The translations under genes and the position numbers were made by a program. The notes beneath the pieces were generated by a model, which saw nothing but the letters and a program-made list of their open reading frames with translations, did not search any database and was not told the origin of the DNA. A stretch of DNA of 64,000 nucleotides from Klebsormidium nitens (Eukaryota > Streptophyta > Klebsormidiophyceae > Klebsormidiales > Klebsormidiaceae): NCBI GenBank assembly GCA_000708835.1, contig DF237266.1, positions 39,314 through 103,313 on the forward strand, in the 5' to 3' direction. Shown piece after piece: positions 23,572 through 36,899 of the stretch (position 1 is its first letter; each line of letters begins with the position of its first letter).

Positions 23572-24948
23572 GTTGTGTAACAGATTGTCTGATCAGATCT
23601 AGCATCATTGACTGCGCCGTACGCTCTATGCGACTTTCAAGTCCCTCTTTCTATTCTGTGAACAGCGGTTGGCGGTATTCTGCACTACATGTGGTCCGCA
23701 TGCTACCTGTGCCCTTGCCGGCCAACTCGTGTAAGCCTTGATGTATCATAGTTACGAGCTTCAGATCCCTGCATTTTCAACGTCGCACCTGTGAAGTTCT
23801 TAATCAAGTTGCACAAAACTCCTGTGGTTGTGCGGCTTGGCCTGCTATCTTCACCTCATGACAGTTCGACGTTTCGAGAGGCTCAAATATGTACGGGCAT
23901 GATCAAAGTGCATTCACGGAGCTAGTTGATTGATACTGCGTAATATTTAACTGTTGCGAACCTGGTCGCAAGAGTGCTGTACCTGAAGCAACCCAAGCTC
24001 CCCCCCCCCAATTACACAATTCGTAACCGGGTGCCAGGTGCGCGGCCAGTGGCGGTGTCCTTGGATTTCTCCGCACATGTGTGCGCAAAGTCACTTCCAG
24101 TGCACGTTGTGCGAAACGTTACGCTGTATAGAGCTAGCTTGTGCTAGCCAAAACACGTGGAACATCATGTGAATTAAGGTGCCCGCATCATTAGGGTTTG
24201 CATACCTTGTTGGACATGACTCGTAGCCGTAGCAAGTTGCGGAGTCAAAAAACAAATTCCCAGCCGCGCCGGAAACCGTGCTCCACGCCGGGCCACATGG
24301 CGGCTAAGGGCGTTAATAAATTGGAAACGTTACCATCATGCAGCGATGCGATATATGCATTTGAGATGGGTACTAATGTAACCGATAAGCTCTGTACGCT
24401 TCCGTGTCAAAACACGTCCATGCAAAGCTAGACTCAGCTAGATAGGTGCATGCTGGCACATGCAGCAATCGAGAAGCTTACCATGAACCGATCTCTGATC
24501 CATCAAAATACAGGATTGAAAAAAGTAATATGTACTACAAAACGCTGTCGCATGCGAGAGCCCTGCCAAGCAACTGAAATTACATTTTCTCAAGTGCCGA
24601 TGGCTGTCGGACCCCTGAAAATGCCAAGAACGAGTCTATCTATGTGCAGCATTTTTTTGCGAACAACTTGGCTTTATGCCGTACCGTACCTATAATGCCG
24701 TACTGTACCTATCAGTCTATACAAGAGCAACCTGGAGGAGACATACCAAGTTTAGAGAAGAAGCTTGCGCTAGCACTTGCAATTTGCCTTCCTACTATTG
24801 CGTGTTTACCTGCAAATCGGGCCGCGAAACATAGCAATATGATGCTGTTAAGATTATCTGTAGAGCTTTTCTTATTGTCTAAACGGCACCGGAGTGCACT
24901 GTCCTCGATTGCAAGCCATTTAGGATAGCGGGCCTGGAGTTGGCCGGG
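23572..24948. other. Convergent intergenic region
   Basis: This region lies between the 3' ends of the ATP synthase d gene and the sugar transporter. It includes a run of C residues near 24000-24010. No coding or RNA feature was recognised. Confidence 0.5.
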
Positions 24949-27900
24949 CTATTGCAGCAACGGCGTCACCAGGTCCCCCGACTTGTGCACTGCCTGCTTC
25001 CGGCCCTTCAACTCGCCCTTGGCAGCTTTGGAGAAATACTCGCAAACGGCCTCCATCGACAGCCCCTTGGTCTCCGGCACCAGCACGTAGACGAAGGCAT
25101 ACGCCGCTGCATGGCAACAAGCACAATTGGCCCAGTCCTTCTTGAACAAGCTCACAGGCCCCTCGGGACCTACATCTGGAAATCTTGATTGAAGACTCCT
25201 TCTCCGACCAATTGGCCAAAATTGGACAACATTTTGCAATCCAACGAAGACCTATCGCCACCTCGTTTGCTTGCGGAGCAGCCAAGCATTGCAGATGAAC
25301 CCCACAACGGACAGGATGCAAAACACCACTATTACGACAATGCAATGAAATTCCAATCTGAACCGCCCAGCACAGCAATCGAGCGCTTGCAAACACCAAG
25401 TTGGCCTTACTTGCGCAGATGGCAGAATAGATGCCGAAGACGGACGGTAGGCCGATGGCCACTTTCAGGATAGGGAAGGACTGGCTGACGACGAAGTTGA
25501 AGAACCACTGAGCAGCGATGGAGATGCCGATGCAGACGCCACGGACGCGGGTGGGGAAGATCTCTGCGTAAAGAGGATCGAAAATGCATCACTTGATTCT
25601 CCAAGGAAAAGAAGGAATCAGGGCACCGGGTCAGCCGTCAGCGTGTCTCGATTTTGTGGGCAACTCGAGGGTGGCCCGTTAACTTCTCTCCAATCCTCAA
25701 ATCTTAATGTGAAGCCACGTCTCTGCACACGAAGCGTAGTAGACATATCAGTGTTTGCATTCCCACCACGTTGCGCAGCTAATGTGTCTTCTCGATCCTC
25801 CTGTGTATCTTTGTGGGGATTGCTTTAGGCAAACAGACCCAAAGGCTGCCACGCCAACGAGCAACGAGCCAGCCTGGCATCAAAGGAACAAATCCAGCCA
25901 GCCGAACACAACGACCTCGTTACCCGCAGAACAACCCCCTCGCTCGCTTCCACTCACCTGAGCACAGCGTCGTAGGCACCGGCCCCAACCCCATAACAAA
26001 CGCGCAGCAGTATACCGCGATGCTGCACACCGCCAGCCCCGCCCGGAGGTTCCCCGCCGGGAGCAGCCCGGTCGAGACCGCCAGCACGGCAACGGAGATT
26101 GTAAGCACGGGGATAGTGCCCAGGAGCAGGGTCCGCCGGCCGGAGCTGTCCATGAGCACCATGGCGCGCAGAATGGCGGGGATCATGACGACGTAGGTGA
26201 GGCCCGTGGCGAGGATGGACGCGGACTCGGGGCCGACGCCGAGCGCGTGCTCGAAGAAGGCGCCCACGCCCGCGTCCTTGAGGATGGTGGGCGTGAAGTA
26301 CAGCACGGCGTTGATGCCGCACAGCTGCGCACGAAGCGGGCGGTAGGGGGTCATTCGGCGGTTTCAGCGCTGAGTGAATCGGGCGTTTGATGTTTTGTCT
26401 AGGGTGGCTGTGTAAGGATTTGCAGGATGATTGTTTTCAGAAACTTGAAACGGTCCTTCTTAGCCCTTGTATCCAGAGGCTTGATAAAGTCCTTCATAGA
26501 CCGGACTACGGCCGCATGTGAAGCCGGACGTCATCTGGAAAATGCTCCTTAGGCAGCGACTGCCATAATATTCTCTCATGTACCCCTTGAACTAGCTTCG
26601 TAAAGAAGTGAATCCACAGATGGCTAGAAGGCCCCTCTGGGAATACGCAACCTTCCCTAAGGTCAAAGAAGCTCCGCACAATACATCTCAAAAGTAAATC
26701 ACACGAACGCACGTGGCGAACGAGCACTTGAGGAGCCGCCACGCACCTGCTGGAACGCCTGCAGGCCGACGCCGACGAGCAGCGCGCGCTGCACCCCGGG
26801 CTCGAACAGGTCCGTCCCCAGGTCCGGCTCCGTGTCCAGCACTTCCGCCGGAACCGCGGCCGCCGCGGTCGGGCCCAGCTTCTGCAGCAGCACCTCCTGG
26901 TCGTGTGAATCCACTCCGAGCACGAGCGTATTCTCACCGACCGCTATGGCTTCGACAACCTCGATATTCTGGCCGGTTTTGAGGTCGGGGAGAAGCGGGG
27001 TGTCGTCGGTCGCGGTGTCCAGCCCGTGGTGGTGCGCCGCGCCGGTCTCGCACTCCTTGCAGTGGAACTCGTCGTCGGGGGGGGCTTCGGAGAGGGGGGG
27101 TTTGAGGTCCTCGGCGGAGACGTCTTGCTCGACGGCCAGGTCGGAGTAGCTGGGAACCTGCGAAGGCGGGGAAGAAGAAGGAAATGGTCAGCAAGAAAGG
27201 AAAAGCTAGGAAGCTTATAACCAGGAGCGAGACGGCAAGTCGCTGTGGGATTGAGGGAAGGACCAGCATGCCTCCCTTTGAAGCGCCCAACGTTGTGCAT
27301 TGATGAATTACAACAAGGTTTCGGAACGCTCTGGAAAATCGATGTTCCAACGACCCAAGAAGAAGCATCGTTAAAAGTCCAGCTGCCACCCCTCTCCAAT
27401 AATAGTCGATGAGCACGGGATTTTCACGGTGCGACTTGTGTCGAAAGTTGCATGATGAAACGAACCGGATGTTGAACGCTTGCACCAACCTGTGCACAGC
27501 AAGACCGACGCCAAGCGCCGAAGCTTATGGAGATTCACATACGCAGAAAGAGCGCTAACTCTCATCTCTTTCGCAGGTCTATGGGCGCAGACAAGAACAC
27601 AAAGTGTTGAACGTTGTGATGCTGCCTACCTGGTGCACCACGACGGTTGGCAGCTTGTTGAGCTTGTCCGCCACGTCACCCCGCACGGCCTGCGACTTGG
27701 CCTGCAGCAGCTCCGACAGCTGGCGCGCTGCGGGCGCGGGCGCGTCGGGCGCATCTCGCGCGCTGTCCTGTCGAGACAGCGGCTTCTTCTCCGGCCGCGG
27801 GAGGCCTGGCGTCTCTTTTCCGGACTTTTGGGGCGTGATCTTCTGAGGCGTGTCTCGGCCGGAGTCGGCGGGAGAGTCGCGGAAGCGCCTGGAGGCGGTC

Positions 27901-30900
27901 AGCCGCTCCTCCTGGTTGAAGATGTCGGCCTCGTCTAGTTCGCCGCTGGCCCAGCTGCCACGAAATAAATGAATCTCTTTTGGTACGATGTTACAAGAAC
28001 CCAGGTTGCTTGTTCCAAGGGAAAGGATGAGCGTCGAACCCAGACCGTAACTGCCAAACGAAGATGTTAATGAAGGTTAGGCTCTAACATCGAGTGATTA
28101 CAAAACGACTCACAGTCAGAGGAAGCGCCTTTAAAACATTAGACAAAGAAGTAGCTAGGTCGGAAGCTGGAAATTCAAGAATTTCAAAATACCGCCTATG
28201 GACTTGCCTCGTAGGGGGCAGAACAAACAGAGTTCCGAGAGACACGGTCGCTTACGTCTCACAATAGTACTCACTTTGCGGTGTGGCGGTCCGAATCGCT
28301 TAGGAGGCGCTGAAGGCGGCCTGCAACGCCGGGCTGGCGAGCGCTCTCTGAGGACATGCCGCTATGAGCATGGCTGAGATGAGACCGCCCCTCCTTCCAG
28401 TCTTCTGGCTCCGAACCAAACACGTTTGCGGCTGCAAGCAACGTTAAAAAAAGTCAACACGGAACAGAGCAGTGCTAATGCTTCCGGCCAGCATGCGCAA
28501 TTTACCTTGAAAGGTGCTGCAGCAAATCTCGTTGCATCTGTACTTGTCTCGCTTGCAGCTGGTCACCAAAACCAGTGGAATAAAGCTCCATGCTCTATCG
28601 GCTTCGGCGGTTTCAAACACACTTTCACTTAATGTGCAGATTAGTCATCGAAAACGCAATAAAGCTGCTCTAAGGTGCGCAAGTACTCTCTATTCTCCAT
28701 TTGGCCAGACTCATGCGTTTTTCGATGGTTTCAAAGTAACAAGTTCACCGGGCACCGAGGGCCCCACACTAGATAAAAAACGCTAGCGCTCCGACTAGAA
28801 CTAGCATCAGCAGGGATGAGCCAACGGGCTGAAGTTGGTTCCTCACCTGATTGACGTCTTGGCGTTCGTTGAGGCGTCCCATGCGGTGACCCCTGCACGG
28901 CGGACCAGTCCACCGACAGGATCGTCGTCTGCTCGAAGATGGGGGTCGCCGGCACCGACGTCGCCTCGGTGTGCTGGCCCGCCGCCACTCCCTTCTCGAT
29001 GTCTTCGAACACGGCTTCCAAGGGCGCGCGGTACGACAGCTCTCTGCCTTCTGCGATGGCCAGAAACGCGGCGCGCGCTCGCGCCTCCTCGAGGGCCTGG
29101 ATGGCGGCGACTTCTTCATCGACCAGAGGGATAGACACGCCGAGAGATTTGGTGGTTCCGCTGCCGGGGGTCATGGGCGTGGCGAGGCCGGACGGCTTGA
29201 CGTCCTCTGGTTTGATGAGCCACTCTTCCAGGGGGCTGGGCCCGACCTCCATGTTTTCAATGACGAGACCGAGCTCGTCGCTGACGTCCTCCCGGCCACG
29301 GAGATGCTGGAAGATGTGGCGGGCCTCAATGAGGCGTCCCTGAACACACCAGCAGGAGCACGATGGAACCCAACCAGAGATGACAGGATTTGCAAACGCA
29401 AACAGCAAGTCTCAAGGTAAGGAGGCATGGCGAGCTGAATGGTTAGTCTCATGCCACGCGCTCTAAGAGACAGGGTATGAAAAGTAACAAAGAGTTACGA
29501 GCCTCAACTTGTGCAAGAGAAGGTACAAATCCAATTTCTCGTGTCATCTAATTGATTGGCAACAACAAGTTACTTGTGAGAATCTGCACCAGCAAGTCCC
29601 TATGTTCGAACTGCCATTCAAAGTCAAGAGCCTATTTGGGGAGGAGCAGCTGAGGTCCTCACCTTCGAAGCAAGCCAGCGAGGGCTCTCAGGTAGAAGAT
29701 AAGCCAGAGCAAAGAAGAAGGATGCCGGAACCGCACTGAAGCCCAGCATGAGACGCCACTTCACGTCAGTTAAAGGAGCCAGGGAGAAGTAGAACGTGAC
29801 ACATTGGCTGAGCACCATGCCTGTGCTGCCTGCAAGCACAAACATCCTTCCTTAAGTGCGAGCTAAATACACCAGGCACAAGGGAGGTATGCAGGTGAAA
29901 AATATTACCATAATAAGCGAAGCTGGTCGCAGATCACCTGTATCTGCCATTGTTACAGCTAAAATACCTGCTAACTATTGCCAAAGGCTAAGATTGGACA
30001 TGAACAAATAGAAGAGATGTGATAGAGATAACCAGTGACAGTTTTGAGTGCTACACAGCTTGTTGTGGCCAGTTTTGAGAGTCGACAGCCCCAAGTAGAT
30101 TGCAAATTGAATTAAATTCAACAAAGACCTACCCATAAGCTGGCCAAAAGTCGTGAGACGGCCCCTTTCGGAAGCTGCATAAAAATGATGACAATGTCAG
30201 CTCAGGGAAGTGGAGAGTGCAAGAGAATGGATGCTGAGTGCAGCTTTGTCTACAAAACTCCAGATGGAAGATCACAAGACACCACACGTGTTTGCGGAAA
30301 GGTGATATTGGGGCAGAAGGCAGCAGAACTGCCTGATGACAATGAGTGCGGTTGCATCAAGTAGTCAATGAGTGGGAAATTGAAGCGCACCTGAGGCGCA
30401 CTCGGCCACGTAAACGCCTACAATGCTTGCCACAATCCCAATAGCAAGACCAATGATTGCTCGGCCTGCTATGAGGACCCAAACATTGGGCGACCAACCC
30501 GAGACACAAGCCCCAAGAAAGTAGACTGCAAGGAAAACAAAAACGAGTCAGCTCATTGCAGCCGTTCTGCCGGTCGTCAGATTGGTTTCATAATATGAGA
30601 CACTGGTTTTGCGAGTTCGAGCTAGTCAGCTCATCACTCAGCATGATGCAACAAGGAGCACTCAAAAATGAACTTCAGAAGGTTTTGTCTTCTTTCATTC
30701 AACTCGCAAATGAGCATATATGATCAAGGGCATACCTGCAGCACACACTTGCAGAAGCCTCTTCCGCCCGAACTTATCAGAAGAAGGTCCCGCAAAGAGT
30801 GTGGACACCACCCCGCCTACAAGAGTGGCCGAGACTATGGCCCCAGCAAGGCTTGGATTGTCCTCTAAGTGCAAGGCCGGCTGAATGTATAGAAGGGCAC

Positions 30901-31590
30901 CTGGAGCAAGTAAAGAAGGACAAAATCTATGAATGAGAAGAGTGCCAGCAGTACCTCAGCAAGCAGAGAATCAGGGATCAGGCACTTGTCAATGCAAGAG
31001 TGCAAAGCCGGTTTCAGCAGAGTGCCTGATCTTAAGCTGAAGGAACGTGTCAGTGCAACAGTTGATGCAAACACGTTCTTCTTAGCAGATAGCCTAATCT
31101 TGGAGTGGATTGAGTGACACTGCCAAGGACAACGCTCTGAACCTCGACAAATTCTCAAGCAGACAGAAAGATGTATCTCACGATCACCTCAACATGTTCC
31201 TCTGGTGGTAATTAGGATCAGGCAAGAAAAAGCATCATAAGCATTACGCCGCACACTCACCAGCAATGCAACCAGAGTCATAACCCTGCATCAGACGAAT
31301 GCACCTTGATTAGCAGCTACTTATTTAAGATGATTTGCTTGCTGAGGACCATGTTAGCGTACTATACCTGGAAACCTGAAAGAATCTGCAGCATGACCCT
31401 GCCTAATCCGGGAGTTGAACTGCAGCAAGAAGGAAGCAGAATCCGAATTACTTTACATACACTTTTTGCAAGTTTCAAGTCAGCTGGACACAGATCTTAC
31501 CCATGAAGCAATCATGGATCTGAAACTCACCTGCAGGTAGTTTCCAAAGCTTGCCGCAAGTGCCACCACGAGGGCCGACTTGATGAACAT
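24949..31590 (-). CDS. TMT: Tonoplast monosaccharide transporter (TMT/TST type)
   Basis: Twelve-helix sugar porter of the plant TMT/TST class, proton-coupled loaders of sugars into the vacuole. Thirteen exons: 31590-31531, 31285-31261, 30900-30736, 30525-30391, 30174-30133, 29829-29663, 29339-28847, 28431-28275, 27954-27630, 27157-26747, 26324-25958, 25563-25411 and 25106-24949 (885 aa). The N half carries GYDSGCIAGALLYI, SDKFGRKRL, SERGRLTT and PESPRWLASKGR. The C half carries LFEPGVQRALLVGVG, GINAVLYFTP, DSSGRRTLL, GPVPTTLCSEIFPTRVRG and VPETKGLSMEAV. The cytosolic loop between helices 6 and 7 spans about residues 200-640. It is acidic and Pro/Ser-rich, and longer than in land plants (whole proteins about 730 aa from family knowledge). 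It includes HCKEC followed by HHH (aa 555-567). Exons 2 (25 nt) and 5 (42 nt) are micro-exons. Divergent from the YjgA-like gene. Confidence 0.96.
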
Positions 31591-32340
31591 TGTGGCCTTG
31601 TTTAGAGCTCGTCCAGTGACTCAAAGTGCATGCATAACTGATCAAGAACGTCTTACTTTGTGCCTACTCACTCAAATAATCACCCGCCGGAGACCTGCCA
31701 AAATATTATTCGTCCCTTGCCCTCCTCAATGCTGGCTAGATCGCCTCCCTCTCAACGCCTTCCGTGTGAAGGATGCTTTCTGAAAGACCCGTGCCACCCA
31801 TGCCAAGGGCCATGGCCATGCAGTTGGCAAGTTGCAACAGAATGAGAACGACACTTGACAGCGACTGTTCTTGTGCAGGCACTTTTTCCCTTCCGGAGGC
31901 CCATTTTCGTTGGTGTTTGACACCAGAAAACCAACCATTACCGCCAGAATCTCGACATCTCACCTCTGAAGCAAGCCACTTGTCCAGAATGATTGCAATT
32001 ACTGCACGTGGATGCTCTTTATTCGACCAAGATGGCAAAGTCTTCACGTGGAACCCGTGGCTCCGGATCACTTTCTGATCCGGTGTTAGCTCGGTAATGG
32101 TTCCACTTTTTCAATGCAAAGTTCAAGCCGATCTGAGCAGATCATGATGCTGGCAGTGGTGCAGCTCACAGCTGATGGGCTTGGATGTCCAGCGAAGCGC
32201 AATGCACAGAACTTGAAAGGCGGAGAAGTTAATTTAAGTTGGGAGATTGATCGTGAACGTGATTGTGAGGGTCTGAAGAGTGAATTTTCGTGTTGATTAC
32301 ATCAACAGCTTAGCGCGTACAGCCTCGGTGTTGATGTGTA
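31591..32340. other. Divergent intergenic region (sugar transporter / YjgA-like gene)
   Basis: About 750 bp between the two start codons, presumably both promoters and 5' UTRs. It contains no protein-like frame. Confidence 0.55.
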
Positions 32341-35300
32341 ATGATCGCTCGTCTTCTAATGGCATGCACGCAAAGGACTTGCGTGAAGCTTCAAAGCTGT
32401 TGGCAATTGCGAACTTCATTTTCAACGAGATCACATTTGCCAGTTCTGAGTACTCATTTTAAATTCTTCTCCTGCTGTTTACATGAGTGGCCCAGCTCAG
32501 TGTTTCCTCAAGGTTGTGCGACGCCAGTAGGTAAAGTGGATGCGCTGCCAGCTGGAACCTGGTGCGCTCAACACTTTGGTCAAAGTTGGGAGGATGGGAG
32601 GCTCAATGGAAGAAGGGGAGTAGCTGCCGCTGCCGGCACCAGGGTGGGTCTAAGAAAATTAAAAAATGGGTTGGGACAACTTGGTACGCTGAAGGAACCA
32701 GGTTGGGTTGGCGAAGAACAAGAAGAAGAAGTTACAGGGAAGAGCAAGAACCAGCGCAAGAGGGAGGCTTCTACAGCGCTTGAATTGGCCTATGACCTGG
32801 CAGATTTGTCTCCAAAGAACCTGAAACAGGTTGTCAGGTATGGCTAGCGCGCTGTATGGCACACTTGGCCCCATACAGCGCCACATTCCTGTAAAGCTGT
32901 CATACTTATTCGGGGCCTGGACGAGCTCAACATATCATAGAGGCATGCACATCTTTCAATTGGTCAATAGAATCCATGGCTTGATAATCGAGGGCATTCA
33001 CTACACTACCACCACAAACTGGGGGATCATCATTGACGTAGGATGCACTGGTGCTGTAAACACAAAGCTGCGTTCTTTCGAACATGCCCATCAAAAGCCC
33101 ATGAATTTGTTGAAGCGAAATAACGTTGGATGTTCGCCAGCAGTACTTCGTACAGATGCCCTTCTAAAGTACAGGCTGCTTCTGCTGCAGTGTCAGTGGC
33201 ATGCCTGCGGAGATGCTGGAAGCAGTCACCCTTGCAAAGGTGAGAATTCAATGTGTTCAAGGGGATATAGTGTTCAACAAAGGGTCTCTTCAAACAGAGC
33301 AGGTGTAGTTTTGATTTTCAGCGACGGTACAGCAGGGGTCGCAGCGGTACCTGCTACGAAAACACTGTGGGTGTATTTTTACACAGTACGATCATACGTC
33401 AGCGAAAACACCGAGATGATCGAATCTTCACCACGGTGTAGAGCGCGGTGAAGAAGATGGTGTTGCAATAACCATTTTTGACGGTTGCAAGGAGACTACT
33501 TTTGTTTACGGAAGCTACCCCCCGGAAAATTTCCGAACGAACAGGGGAACTCGAGCAAAACAACACCTCGAGCCATTTGCGGAAAACAAGACCCGCTTTG
33601 TGTGTAAAAACCCGTAGTCCCATGACCAGGCAAGTAAACAATGGGAACAAATCTCCGGAATGACATGTTAGGATCAGCCCCCTGCAGTCTACCGCTGTTT
33701 CATAGTCGAACACCTTGACTTTTTGGGAACCTCCTGCGAGAGGGCCCGCAGCCTCCAAGTGTCTGCTAGCATGTGTAACTTGACAGCCTGTTGTACCTCT
33801 TCGGAAGCCAAAGCCTTTTCACTAACAATGATGTCGGTACCGATTGGGGGGAATGCCCTTCATGACAAATCTCCACTGACTCCCTACCTCATTTTTGCAG
33901 GGTCTCGGCATCGATGCAAAGAACGGCCGGAAGCGACAGTATGCTTTCGTCGCGAAGCTCTTCCGTGAACACGATATGGACGTTGAGGAGGTGTACGAAA
34001 TCATACGAGCAGCAAAGGACGGGACAATACAAGCAGGACCGCCAAGCTCCAGCAGTTCGGTACGCTTGCTTCACGTTTCGAGGCCCTTTACCAAGAGATT
34101 TTTTCGATGTCCACAGAAATCGTGCCCATTGTGGAAGCAGCTGAAGGGTTTCTGTGAACGGTTTCCAAACGTTTGTGCCATCAGCTTTTGCATATGACCT
34201 AGGTCGTGTTTTTTAAGTAAGGCCTATATAGATCAATCAGGTGCTCCTCAAGCCTCAGTGTTAGTCGACTCAAGCTCGACAGGTTGCGGAGTCGAGTATC
34301 GAATACAAGTACCCAGTCTTGATTTCTGAACACAAAGTGGGTACGCATGTTGTGGACGGTTCAGCATCCTTCCGCTTAACACCTCCTAGCTTCTTTTAAC
34401 GGTCCTTGCCTTCCGATCTCGACAGTGTTGGTGCTAACCATTTCGTTAGCATGGGCACACCGCAAGCCCCAACTTAAAAACGATTCGTTTGAGCGGGGGC
34501 TACCTCTCTTCATGGAATGGGCTTTTGGGTGTCCACTTAGGCCGGAAATGATTCCATTCAACCCTCTGGCGAACAAGCAGAGACGGGCCTCTCTTGTCTG
34601 ATGCGATCAGCTGTTAGAAACGGGAGCACTCTCTTGCCGCTCTTGCAGGCTTTGTCTTCTCCAGAAGACGATCTGACTGACGGGAGTTCGGAGTGCGGGA
34701 GCAGGGCAGCCGTTTGGGCATCAGGACTGTTGAGAAACGACCCGGACACAGCTGACGAGGTTTACTCGCTGAGTGACGTGATCGATGGGCAGGTGGGAAC
34801 ATACTTCTTCGTGTTCCGATTCTGCTTGCCAGCGTTGCATCTTAAGCTGTTGGCAAAACTGTCCAATTCGACCTCACGTTTACGAGCGACCGTGGGAAAC
34901 TTCACTCCTGGGCTTTTTCATGCTCGAGGAAAGTGTCTCGTGCCCAGCTGAACGTCGAAGGACAGAGTTTTCTACGTGCTGGCTCGTGTGATCCTTCTTT
35001 GTGTCGGGCGTCTTGCAAAGTCGCACATGTTGAAAGGATGGCCAGCGGGACTGGCATAGTATTTCCAGAATAGTCGAGGGCGGGTTGTAAACGGACGCAT
35101 ATGTTGAGCAGCAATGGCTTTCCAATCCAATTTAGAAGAGACGTGCTTAGGCAAGCTGATGATACCTCGCTGAGTACGTCTACGAAGCCTTTTCATTTTC
35201 CAAAGCGGATACAAGTCTATGAGGTAATTTGTTCTCATATGCCAAATGTTTGCAGCACCTTCGACAGCTTGTCCGCAACGCACAGAAGGAGCTCGCAGCG

Positions 35301-35450
35301 AATGAATCACAACAAGCCGAGGAGCCTAGCTCCGATGCAAAAGAAGGCCTTCCGACGAAGCCGGTGCAGCCAAAGCCGCAAACAAAAGCACAAAGCGCTT
35401 TAAGACGCTATCTTCAAGATGTGGCAGTGAGGATAGAGGAGATGGAATGA
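32341..35450 (+). CDS. YjgA/DarP-like (DUF615) ribosome-associated protein, probably organellar
   Basis: Homologue of bacterial YjgA/DarP (DUF615), a small factor associated with assembly of the large ribosomal subunit. Exons: 32341-32837, 33191-33239, 33901-34059, 34649-34792 and 35256-35450 (347 aa). The N terminus is basic, rich in Ser, Arg and Cys and poor in acids (RTSFSTRSH), so a mitochondrial or plastid presequence is inferred. The family core is KSKNQRKREAS, ALELAYDLADLSPKNLKQVV, then GRKRQYAFVAKLFRE and HLRQLVRNAQKEL near the end. A Pro/Lys/Gln-rich insert precedes a short helical C terminus. The 165-codon first exon is unusually long and could hide an intron; a Met further in is an alternative start. 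Bacterial family members are about 180 aa, so targeting and insert sequences account for the extra length. Confidence 0.86.
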
Positions 35451-36677
35451 TTTTCTGCGTCTTTAACCTGAAGAAAGGAGCTATCAGTCTGCTGTCTGGG
35501 TGATGGAGAAAGGTCTGATATGATCCGAGCCCGACGGCGCCAGGCGATCACCATGCGCACAGCAGAAACTTCCTATGCATCCGGGAGACATCGAATATCA
35601 GTCTGAACAGTCCTGATGCGCTTGTTGCAACCTGTTTTAGGGCCGTCATATAGGAACCTCACGATGACGCATACATATGCTTCCGAAGTTCATCTTCTGT
35701 GCGCATACTACTGTACTCTTCCGCTTATTCACCATTCGAATTATGGCAGCGCTGTAGCTTAATACGTTTTGAAAGTGGTATATACGGTAACATCCGACCA
35801 TAACTTACTTATATACGAGGCGCGGCCGCGGTGCCGCTGAACGGGCCCGGCACTGACTGACTTGTTAGTGCATTTGCACTAGCCCGCTCAGGGCCGCCAC
35901 CGGCCCATGACCATGATGCTATATAGAATCACCGCATCAATCTTAGACAGATCATTGCAACGGTCGATCGGACCATTGCATGTGATCATCAGTGCGTATG
36001 CTAGCTTGCATCATGTAGGCCGCGGCTCATGTTCTTGCAAGATTTGATCATGAGTATTTAAGCAGGAAGTGAATTGTGCTCGTCTCGTTCTTCGATTGAA
36101 TATGAATGGACCGACTTGATATACCAGCTAGGACGGTCAGCCAGCTGGCACCTGATTGCGCGTCTGATTGAACAGAAGACTTGCTACAAGTCTTGCTTCG
36201 GATGTTCACGTTCTAGTAGAATTGTACAGAAAAATTCAGCTTTCAAACCGTCCAATCAAAGCATGATCTCGCTGCGGCCACCGAACTCTTTTCCAGCCAG
36301 TCTCCCGAACCCTTGATTCTAAGTAGCTACTGTCACACTTGCCAATTTAGCACCTGATGAAACGAGTGCACAGACATACGCTCATGTAGCTAGAAAGCTC
36401 AGTTACTACACCTGCATTCGCAAATCTAGACTATCTCGTCTATTCCCTCCAGCGCTCTTTTCGAAGGCCCTTCGTTCACAAGACAGCCTCTTGCCGAGGC
36501 CCCTTCTGCTCAACTAGGAGGTAACCCCTGCTGAACAGCATTCGTCTTCGTGCAGGGACTTCAGGCAAGCAAATACACTCCCTGTCATAGTTTGACAGCT
36601 AGAACCACGCCCGCTACCGGCCCCACTAGCCCCACCATTATGGTATTTGTCACCACATTGTTGGCCTGCCGGATTAA
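35451..36677. other. Intergenic region
   Basis: Follows the YjgA-like stop. No convincing frame, RNA gene or repeat was seen. Confidence 0.45.
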
Positions 36678-36899
36678 TGGTGCCTTCATAAAGAACTTTG
36701 CTATGAAGCTCCCCCCCGCCGCAAAGAGACAGATTCGACGCCCCCGGAATACGAGGACCCTGGCGTAGACGGCTCGCGCGAGCTCTTGAAAGTGTTTCCG
36801 TTTCAGGTTCCGGCGCCGGTCGAAGGTCTTCTGTTCCCGAGCTCCGGCCTCGAGGTCCTGGGGGCTGGGCCGGAAGAGGCAGATGCGGCCAAATCGTGA
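36678..36899 (+). other. Possible orphan coding exon
   Basis: A GC-rich open frame on the plus strand runs from just after a TAA at 36675-36677 to a TGA at 36897-36899. It encodes an acidic, Pro-rich stretch with TPPEYEDPGVDGSREL and FPSSGLEVLGAGPEEADAA. A strong donor (GTGAGT) follows position 36895 and a possible acceptor lies in the ACAG before the TPPEY stretch. I found no matching neighbour exon. It may be one exon of an unrecognised gene, or chance. The minus strand is also open here (36585-36929) with a hydrophobic tail. Confidence 0.22.

Noticed and set aside
24000-24010. Run of C residues
   Set aside because: A simple homopolymer in a spacer with no associated feature.
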